From contig DASSKO010000044.1 of the NCBI GenBank assembly GCA_035690425.1, positions 1 to 39,308 on the forward strand: a stretch of 39,308 bases of DNA. Reading direction: 5' to 3'. Under the pieces are notes generated by a model. The model saw only the letters and a list, made by a program, of their open reading frames with translations. It ran no database searches and was not told where the DNA came from. Made by a program: the position numbers and the translations under genes. This document shows, piece by piece, positions 32,691 to 39,308 of the stretch (positions are counted from its first letter, which is position 1; each line of letters begins with the position of its first letter). Origin of the DNA: DASSKO01 sp035690425. GTDB taxonomy: Bacteria > Actinomycetota > Actinomycetes > Propionibacteriales > Nocardioidaceae.

Positions 32691-32937
32691 CCCACCATTC
32701 TGCCGGGCCAGCGGTACGCCGGACGACAGCGGGCGTCGCACCGACCGGCGCACGCCTTCATCCGATTCGATCGGCGTCAGACCGGTGCCGAAGGCGGAAA
32801 TCTCAACGCCCTGGTTGACGTCGTCGATGCGGGACAGGATCCGGTAGGTGCCGGCGCGCCGAGCGCACCAGGTCGGCGCCATCGGCGGATCCAAGGGTCT
32901 GCCCACCCGATGGGGCGACTGCTTCGACACCTGGCCG

Positions 32938-34004
<1,067 letters not shown>

Positions 34005-34008
<4 letters not shown>

Positions 34009-34832
34009 GAGACCGCACCACCGGTCCACCGATCGCGCAGTGCGGCCAGCACGAGCACGGAGACCGCGAGCAGCACCAGCGACAGCACGATCGCGGTAGA
34101 CGGGTCTGACTGCAGCTGCAGATAGACCTCGATCGGCATGGTGCGCGTGACACCGGGGAAGCTCCCCGCGAACGTGATCGTCGCACCGAACTCGCCGAGT
34201 GCGCGGGCGAAGCACAGCACCGCACCCGCAGCCACGCCCGGAGCGGCCATCGGCAGCGTCACCCGCCAGAACACCACCCACCGCGAGGCGCCGAGCGTCG
34301 CCGCAGCGGTTTCGAACCGCGGGTCCGTCGCCCGCAGCGCCCCCTCCACCGCGATCACCAGGAACGGCATCGCGACGAAGGCTTCGGCGAGTACGACGGC
34401 CGCGGTCGTGAACGGCAGCGTGATCCCGAACCAGGCGTCGAGGTACTGCCCGATCACACCCCGGCGGCCCAGCAGCATCAGCAGCGCCACGCCACCGACC
34501 ACGGGCGGCAGCACCAGCGGCACGGTCACCAGGGCCCGCACCACCCGCTTGCCGCGGAAGTCCGTACGGGCGAGCAGCCACGCCAGCGGCACACCGACCA
34601 CCAGGCAGATGCCGGTCGCCAGCAGCCCCGCGACCAGCGAGAGCCGCAGCGCCTCGAGCACGGCGGGCCGGGTCAGCAGCTCGGGCAGCTGTCGCCACGG
34701 TGCTCGCAGGGCCAGCCCGGCGAGTGGCAGCACCAGGAAGCCGAGCGCCAGCACCGCCGGCAGCAGCAGTGCCGCCGGCGGACGGGACCGGGCCGCACCG
34801 GTGCGCTGGTCAGCGGATGCCGAAGCCCGCAT
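34005..34832 (-). CDS. modB: Molybdate ABC transporter permease
   Basis: The 275-residue product has about six membrane helices, starting LLLPAVLALGFLVLPLAGLA. The binding-protein-dependent permease loop (EAA-type) is at RFETAAATLGASRWVVFWRVTLP, before GVAAGAVLCFARALGEFGATITFAG, a block strongly characteristic of ModB. It forms the membrane channel with ModC at the inner membrane and takes molybdate from the lipoprotein ModA. ATG 34832 is used; the GTG just before (34835) is in frame. The start overlaps the modA 3' end by 23 bp, and the stop overlaps modC, so translation is coupled throughout. Confidence 0.88.
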
Positions 34833-35574
34833 CACGCAAGATCGCGCGTCCCCGCTTGGACTGCACGAACTCGATGAACATCTGTGCGCCCTCGGGGTTG
34901 GGCGCCTCGGTCAGCGGGGCGATCGCGTAGTAGTTGACGGCCTCCGCCGACTCCTCGAACTCCAGACCCACGACCTGGCCATCGGCCGCGAGGACGTCAG
35001 TGCGGTAGACCAGGCCGGCGTCGACCTCGCCGAGCAGCACCTTGCTCAGCACCGCCTTGACGTCGGTCTCGAACGTCACCGGCTCGGTGACGACGTCACC
35101 GGACTTCAGCGCCTTCTGCGCCGCGGCGCCGCAGGGGACCTCCGGCGCGCACAGCGCCAGCTTGAGGTCGGGGTCGGCGAGGTCGGCGAGCTTCTCGATG
35201 CCTGCCGGGTTCCCCACGGGTACGGCGATCAGCAGCCGGTTGTGGGCGAAGAGCACCGGGTCCTCGGCGACCGCGCCGCCGTCGATGGCCAGCTGCATGG
35301 TGTCGGGGCTGGCGGACGCGAATACGTCCGCGGGGGCGCCAGAGACGATCTGTGGCGCCAGGCTGGAGCTGCCGCCGAAGCTTAGGGTGACGTCCAGGCC
35401 GGGGTGCTTGGCCTCGACCTCATCGGCCATCCGCTGGAACGGCTCGGTCAGCGACGCCGCCGCGAAGACAACCACCTCGTCCGTCGTACTCGCGTGCGAG
35501 CTGCCCCCGCAGCCCGTGGCCAGCGCGAGCACCGCGGCCAGCCCCGCCGCGAGGCCTGCCACCCGCCGCCTCAC
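34810..35574 (-). CDS. modA: Molybdate-binding lipoprotein
   Basis: The 254-residue product begins with a lipoprotein signal (RRRVAGLAAGLAAVLALATGC, lipid-bound Cys at 22) and continues with a substrate-binding fold. VVVFAAASLTEPFQ, LSFGGSSSLAPQIVSGAPADVFASA and GLVYRTDVLAADG carry the Ser/Ala/Tyr oxyanion contacts known in ModA. It captures molybdate (or tungstate) outside the membrane and hands it to ModB. GTG 35574 overlaps the stop of the HTH-Mop regulator by 4 bp (35571-35574). Gene order regulator-modA-modB-modC supports molybdate specificity. The protein looks complete. Confidence 0.9.
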   Translation of the reverse strand: MRRRVAGLAAGLAAVLALATGCGGSSHASTTDEVVVFAAASLTEPFQRMADEVEAKHPGLDVTLSFGGSSSLAPQIVSGAPADVFASASPDTMQLAIDGGAVAEDPVLFAHNRLLIAVPVGNPAGIEKLADLADPDLKLALCAPEVPCGAAAQKALKSGDVVTEPVTFETDVKAVLSKVLLGEVDAGLVYRTDVLAADGQVVGLEFEESAEAVNYYAIAPLTEAPNPEGAQMFIEFVQSKRGRAILRDAGFGIR

Positions 35575-35966
35575 CGGTGCTCCGGCAGCTCGACCACCAC
35601 GTGGGTGGACTTGACCGAGGCGACGGCGACGACCCCGGGCTCGAGACCGAGCTCGTCAGCGGCCTCGCGGCTCATCAACGACACCAGCCGGAACGGGCCC
35701 GCCTGCATCTCGACCTGGGCCATCACGGTGTCGGTGGTGACCTTGGTGACGATGCCGCGCAGGCGGTTGCGGGCCGACTGCGCCCGGTTGTGGTCGGGGG
35801 CGTCGGCGAGCTCCTGGGCCAGGCTGGCGAGACCCGCCCCGTCGACCTCCTGGAAGCCGCTGTCGCCCACGGTGACGGGCAGCCGCCCGTGGTCGGCCCA
35901 GCGGCGCACGGTGTCGGCGCTGACTCCCAGCAGGTCGGCGGCTTCACTGACTCGCAAATTCGGCAT
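35571..35966 (-). CDS. HTH-Mop molybdate-responsive regulator
   Basis: The 131-residue product starts MPNLRVSEAADLLGVSADTV, an excisionase/MerR-type helix-turn-helix (about 4-55: RRWADHGRLPVTVGDSGFQEVDGAGL). A Mop/TOBE domain follows (about 65-131: NRLRGIVTKVTTDTVMAQVEMQ ... LEPGVVAVASVKSTHVVVEL) that binds molybdate. It is a short ModE-like regulator of actinobacterial type, fused differently from E. coli ModE. It heads the mod operon and overlaps modA by 4 bp. ATG 35966 is chosen; ATG 35978 would add four residues. The upstream region is full of TGCGC-type dyads that could be its operators. A much longer in-frame extension upstream is discussed as a finding. Confidence 0.82.
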   Translation of the reverse strand: MPNLRVSEAADLLGVSADTVRRWADHGRLPVTVGDSGFQEVDGAGLASLAQELADAPDHNRAQSARNRLRGIVTKVTTDTVMAQVEMQAGPFRLVSLMSREAADELGLEPGVVAVASVKSTHVVVELPEHR

Positions 35967-36017
35967 GATGCGCACCATGGTCGCGCATCTGCGCTCCCAC
36001 GCGCAAAAATATTGCGC
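35967..36017. promoter_or_regulatory. TGCGC-type dyads before the mod operon
   Basis: Two inverted repeats stand side by side: GATGCGC-N9-GCGCATC (35967-35989) and GCGCAA-AAATA-TTGCGC (36001-36017). Further TGCGCT and CGCGCAT half-sites lie between. The second contains an AT-rich centre that reads TATTTTT on the minus strand and could serve as a -10. They lie directly in front of the HTH-Mop gene, so they are candidate molybdate-responsive operators. Confidence 0.5.
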
Positions 36018-36096
36018 AGATCCGCCCGTGACGCCGGACACGCTCCGGAGCGGGTCGGCCACTACCGCCGTACGTGGTGCCCGGTCTTGCGCCCGG

Positions 36097-36266
36097 CCGT
36101 CCTCCACGGTCCCGTGAAACACGTACGCCGCAACGCCCGAGTCCCGGCCGTCTTCCACGGTCCCGTGATACACGTACGCCGCAACTCCCGAGTCCCGGCC
36201 GTCTTCCACGGTTCCGTGAAACACGTACGCCGCAACGCCCGACTCCCGGCCGTCCTCCACGGCTCG
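36097..36266. repeat. 51-bp tandem repeat, three full copies plus a part
   Basis: Units at 36097-36147, 36148-36198 and 36199-36249 differ at five sites; a fourth copy decays after about 17 bp. Each contains the dyad CACGG-(TC/TT)-CCGTG and the element ACACGTACGCCG. The unit is 17 codons. Minus-strand reading gives GTVEDGRDSGVAAYVFH per unit without stops. This 395-bp region between the mod regulator and glpX has no other recognisable gene. Confidence 0.9.
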
Positions 36267-36412
36267 GTAAAGGGCGGTCCGGCGGTGGCGAGCAGTGACT
36301 GTCCCGGCTCGGTGGAAGGAGGACGGACCACGGTGGCAGGCGGACGGGCCACCGGAGGTTACGATCACCGCAGCGCTACCGTGTCCCAGCCCTGCGCGAC
36401 GAGGAGCCATCG

Positions 36413-37441
36413 ATGACCGACAGCAGGCCGATCCCCAGCGAGCTCGAGGTCGCGGCACTGGCGCCGGACCGCAACCTCGCGATGGAACTGGTGCGCGTCA
36501 CCGAGGCCGCAGCGATGGCCGCGGGCCGCTGGGTCGGCCGCGGCGACAAGAACGGCGCCGACGGGGTCGCGGTCAACGCCATGCGTCAGTTGATCGGCAC
36601 CGTCGGCATGCAGGGCGTGGTCGTGATCGGCGAGGGTGAGAAGGACAACGCACCGATGCTCTTCAACGGCGAGCGGGTCGGTGCCGGAACCGGCCCCGAG
36701 TGCGACGTCGCGGTCGACCCGATCGACGGCACCACCCTGGCCGCCAAGGGGATGAACAACGCGATCGCCGTGATGGCGGTGGCCCCCCGCGGCAGCATGT
36801 ACGACCCGTCGGCCGTGTTCTACATGGAGAAGCTCGTCACCGGTCCTGATGCGGCCGACGTCGTCGACATCCGGCTACCGGTAGCAGAGAACATCCGCCG
36901 CACGGCGAAGGCCAAGGGCAGCCAGCCCGAGGACGTCACCGTCGTGCTGCTCGACCGGCCCCGACACCAGCGCCTTGCCGAGGAGGTGCGCGCGACCGGC
37001 GCGCGGATCAAGTTCATCACCGACGGCGACGTGGCGGGCGCGATCATGGCGGCACGGCCGGGCACCGGCATCGACCTGCTCCTCGGCGTCGGCGGCACGC
37101 CGGAGGGCATCATCACCGCCTGCGCGATGAAGGCGCTCGGCGGCGTGATCCAGGGACGGTTGTGGCCGACCGACGACGACGAGCGGCAGAAGGCCGTCGA
37201 CGCGGGGCACGACCTGGACGCGGTGCTGTCCACCGGCGAGCTGGTGCGCGCCGACGATGTCTTCTTCGTGGCGACCGGCATCACCGACGGCGAGCTGATG
37301 CGCGGGGTGCGCTACCGCGCCGGTGGCGCCACCACGCACTCGCTGGTGATGCGTTCGCGCAGCGGCACGATCCGCTCGATCCACTCCGAGCACCGGCTGG
37401 AGAAGCTGCGCGCCTACTCCGCCGTCGACTTCGAGCACTGA
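36413..37441 (+). CDS. glpX: Class II fructose-1,6-bisphosphatase
   Basis: The 342-residue product starts at ATG 36413 (MTDSRPIPSELEVAALAPDR), preceded by GAGGAG about 4 bases upstream. It shows the GlpX blocks: ELVRVTEAAAMAAGRWVGRGDKNGAD, VVVIGEGEKDNAPML, the metal-binding DVAVDPIDGTTLAAKG, KFITDGDVAGAI and LLLGVGGTPEGIITACAMK. It removes phosphate from fructose 1,6-bisphosphate, the key step of gluconeogenesis, in the cytoplasm. GlpX is the main fructose bisphosphatase in most actinobacteria. A sugar kinase gene follows 39 bp later on the same strand. Complete and normal in length. Confidence 0.95.
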   Translation: MTDSRPIPSELEVAALAPDRNLAMELVRVTEAAAMAAGRWVGRGDKNGADGVAVNAMRQLIGTVGMQGVVVIGEGEKDNAPMLFNGERVGAGTGPECDVAVDPIDGTTLAAKGMNNAIAVMAVAPRGSMYDPSAVFYMEKLVTGPDAADVVDIRLPVAENIRRTAKAKGSQPEDVTVVLLDRPRHQRLAEEVRATGARIKFITDGDVAGAIMAARPGTGIDLLLGVGGTPEGIITACAMKALGGVIQGRLWPTDDDERQKAVDAGHDLDAVLSTGELVRADDVFFVATGITDGELMRGVRYRAGGATTHSLVMRSRSGTIRSIHSEHRLEKLRAYSAVDFEH

Positions 37442-37480
37442 TCGAGGGCCGCCGGGGCAGAGCACTCGGAGCAGCCGGGC

Positions 37481-38386
37481 ATGGCGGTGCTGGTCGTCGG
37501 TGAGTCGCTGGTCGACGTCGTCGTCGGTGCCGACGGCGAGGAGATCGACACCCGCCCGGGTGGCGCGCCGTTGAACGTCGCCGTCGGGCTGGCGCGGCTC
37601 GACGTCGACAGCTGTCTGCTGACCGCCTTCGCCGACGACGAGCACGGTGCGGTGCTGGCCCGGCACATCCGCGACTCCGGGGTCCGGCTGCTCGGCGCGG
37701 GCTCGTCGACGCAGCCCACGTCAGTCGCCCGGGCCGTGCTCGATGCCCGGCAGCACGCGACCTACGAGTTCGCGCTGCACTGGGACCCTGGCCGGGTCGA
37801 CCTTCCCGCCGACCTCGACGCCCTGCACGTGGGCTCGCTCGGCACGGTCGTCGGCCCCGGCGACCAGGTGGTCCGCAGCCTGGTCGCGCAGGCCCGCGCC
37901 GCCGGCGTACCCGTGACCTACGACCCCAACGTGCGACCGGCCGTGTCCACCGACGCCGCGGTCGCCTGGGCGGGGGTACGGCGATGGGCCGCGGCCGCCG
38001 ACGTGGTGAAGATGAGCGACGACGACGCGGCGTACCTGCGCCCGGGCCGCAGCGTCGACGACCTGCTCGACGCGATGCTGAGCGCCGGCGCCGCACTGGC
38101 AGTCCTGACCCAGGGCGCCGACGGCACGCTGCTCGCGACCGCCACCGCCCGGGTGCACCGGCCGGCTCCGCCGGTCGACGTGGTCGACACCGTCGGTGCG
38201 GGCGACTCGTTCATGGCCGGCCTGATCACCGCGCTGCTGGACCACGACCTGCTGCGTACCGACCGGCTGGCTCGCCTGAGCGAGCGGGAGCTGACCGAGG
38301 TCGGTGACTGGGCAGCCGGGGTGGCCGCCATCACCTGCTCGCGCCGGGGCGCCGACCCGCCCTGGCGCGCAGACCTCGGCGCCTGA
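37481..38386 (+). CDS. PfkB family sugar kinase (fructokinase-like)
   Basis: The 301-residue product has both PfkB signatures: the N-terminal RPGGAPLNVAVGLARLDVDS (substrate side) and the C-terminal VDTVGAGDSFMAGLITALL with the catalytic Asp of GAGD. VTYDPNVRPAV and VVKMSDDDAAYLRPG lie between. It phosphorylates a sugar or related alcohol with ATP in the cytoplasm. Fructokinase or an analogous hexose/ribose kinase is the nearest label, but specificity cannot be read. It starts at ATG 37481, 39 bp after glpX, and is probably co-transcribed with it. That is consistent with a role in sugar-phosphate balance. Confidence 0.85.
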   Translation: MAVLVVGESLVDVVVGADGEEIDTRPGGAPLNVAVGLARLDVDSCLLTAFADDEHGAVLARHIRDSGVRLLGAGSSTQPTSVARAVLDARQHATYEFALHWDPGRVDLPADLDALHVGSLGTVVGPGDQVVRSLVAQARAAGVPVTYDPNVRPAVSTDAAVAWAGVRRWAAAADVVKMSDDDAAYLRPGRSVDDLLDAMLSAGAALAVLTQGADGTLLATATARVHRPAPPVDVVDTVGAGDSFMAGLITALLDHDLLRTDRLARLSERELTEVGDWAAGVAAITCSRRGADPPWRADLGA

Positions 38387-38405
38387 AGCCTTGTCGAGCC
38401 GGGTT

Positions 38406-38418
38406 GGCGGAGACCGCC
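38406..38418. terminator. Short hairpin after the PfkB gene
   Basis: GGCGG-AGA-CCGCC: a 5-bp GC stem with a 3-base loop, 20 bp after the stop codon. It is weak and without a T-run; I list it as a possible attenuator or terminator only. Confidence 0.25.
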
Positions 38419-38465
38419 GCGGGTAAACTCGGCAGTAACCGCAGCGACTCTTGGAGGACCCGACG

Positions 38466-39308
38466 ATGCGCGAGGCCGTGGCCACCCTGCCGAGCGGCGT
38501 GGACATCGCCTACGAGACCTTCGGTGACGAAGCGGGCCGGCCGCTGCTGCTGATCATGGGCCTGGGAGGTCCCGCGCTGTGGTGGGACGTCGCGCTGTGC
38601 GAGCGGCTGGCCGACGCGGGCTTCTTCGTGGTCCGCTTCGACAACCGCGACATCGGCCGCTCGACCTACTTCCACCAGCAGCGCGCGACCCGGCGTCAGG
38701 TCGTGCAGGTCTTCTTCGGACGCCGGTCGGTCGCGCCTTACACGATGGCCCAGCTCGCCGACGATGCTTTCGGCCTGCTCGACCACCTCGGCATCGGGGC
38801 CGCACACGTCACCGGCGTATCCATGGGCGGCATGATCGCCCAGACCATGGCGATCCGGCACCCCGAGCGGGTGCGGTCACTCGTGTCGATGATGTCCACC
38901 AGCGGCAAACGCACGGTCGGCTGGCAGGATCCCCGGCTGCTGCCGATGGCCCTGCTGGGGCGGGCGCTGGACCGCGAGTCCTACGTTGCCAGCTCGCACC
39001 GGGTGTCGAAGGCCATCGGCTCCCCAGGCTTTCCCAGCAATTTCGACGCGCGCGAGCGACGCGCCGGCGAGACGTGGGATCGCGGGATCGACCCCGACGG
39101 GATCCTGCGTCAGACGATGGCAGTGCTGAGCCAACCCGACCGCACCGACGACCTCGGCAAGCTGACGATGCCGACCACGGTCATCCACGGCACCGCCGAC
39201 CGGCTCGTGCATCCCTCCGGTGGACGAGCGACCGCTGCCGCGATCCCGGGAGCCGAGCTGCTGATGATCAAGGGGCTAGGTCACGATCTGCCGCCCAGCC
39301 TGCACCGC
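38466..39308 (+). CDS. Alpha/beta hydrolase (3' end outside window)
   Basis: The frame runs from ATG 38466, with GGAGG 8 bases upstream, to the window edge (281 codons). It begins MREAVATLPSGVDIAYETFG. Motifs seen are the oxyanion region LLLIMGLGGPALWWD, strand VVRFDNRDIGRST, the nucleophile elbow TGVSMGGMIAQ (Ser) and the acid region TVIHGTADRLVHPSGG (Asp). The catalytic His probably lies in GLGHDLPPSLH at the very end. This matches actinobacterial esterase-like hydrolases of about 290 residues, so only a few residues are missing. The substrate is unknown. It may be co-transcribed with the PfkB gene, although an 79-bp gap with a small hairpin separates them. Confidence 0.8.
   Translation, partial: MREAVATLPSGVDIAYETFGDEAGRPLLLIMGLGGPALWWDVALCERLADAGFFVVRFDNRDIGRSTYFHQQRATRRQVVQVFFGRRSVAPYTMAQLADDAFGLLDHLGIGAAHVTGVSMGGMIAQTMAIRHPERVRSLVSMMSTSGKRTVGWQDPRLLPMALLGRALDRESYVASSHRVSKAIGSPGFPSNFDARERRAGETWDRGIDPDGILRQTMAVLSQPDRTDDLGKLTMPTTVIHGTADRLVHPSGGRATAAAIPGAELLMIKGLGHDLPPSLHR

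Noticed and set aside
36097..36266. CRISPR array
   Set aside because: The units are contiguous with no unique spacers, and no cas genes are present.
35967..36458. N-terminal extension of the HTH-Mop regulator as a 295-residue protein
   Set aside because: The far 5' part would overlap the glpX start, and the family begins at MPNLRVSEAADLLG. I kept the short form and reported the coding-like repeat separately.

Overview
The window is high-GC DNA with many GTG starts, frequent 4-bp ATGA/GTGA gene overlaps, several apparently leaderless starts and a mycothiol-type DinB-fold protein. This fits a high-GC actinobacterium. A soil member of the Nocardioidaceae/Propionibacteriales type is my best guess, but nothing here fixes the genus. 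I saw no rRNA, tRNA or CRISPR array.

Layout. 1-1134: 5' part of a tetratricopeptide-type regulator (minus strand). 1199-1882: a frameshifted fragment of a G1-peptidase-like protein, then a leader with two hairpins and a 20-bp element that looks like the rifamycin-associated element (RAE). 1883-4048: a HelD/HelR-type RNA polymerase-associated helicase-like ATPase. 4213-7089: a TetR regulator with tandem operators and the MMPL exporter it probably controls. 7312-13044: accessory metabolic genes (F420/NADP-reductase-like protein, DinB-fold protein, zinc alcohol dehydrogenase with a MerR regulator, phosphoenolpyruvate mutase-like lyase, VOC protein) mixed with gene fragments (alcohol dehydrogenase tail, cupin head, C-terminally truncated hydrolase, membrane-protein piece). 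13114-18552: a complete-looking quaternary-ammonium N-demethylation cluster: reductase, Rieske oxygenase, old-yellow-enzyme-type demethylase and a divergent LysR regulator.

18553-23384 is an accessory island. It holds an IS110-family transposase relic, a gene broken by it, a winged-helix/nucleotidyltransferase plus HEPN pair, an XRE-ImmA/IrrE plus DUF4411 (PIN-like) pair whose PIN gene is frameshifted, an orphan ribbon-helix-helix protein, and the frameshifted head of a helicase/restriction-subunit-like gene.

23385-39308 is conserved chromosomal backbone: ychF, rmuC, a large FAD/Fe-S oxidoreductase, ispH, xseA - pentapeptide-repeat gene - xseB, a DUF4245 protein, a molybdate operon (HTH-Mop regulator, modA, modB, modC), glpX, a PfkB sugar kinase and the start of an alpha/beta hydrolase. 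Between the molybdate operon and glpX lies a 51-bp tandem repeat. Its copy-to-copy differences are almost all silent or conservative when read on the minus strand.

The points I rate highest are the RAE-helR unit with its structured leader, the coding-like 51-bp repeat, the HTH-nucleotidyltransferase/HEPN pair with a variant active-site motif, and the demethylase cluster with an altered iron-sulfur motif. Many of the broken genes differ from an intact frame by one base, so sequencing error must be separated from real decay.
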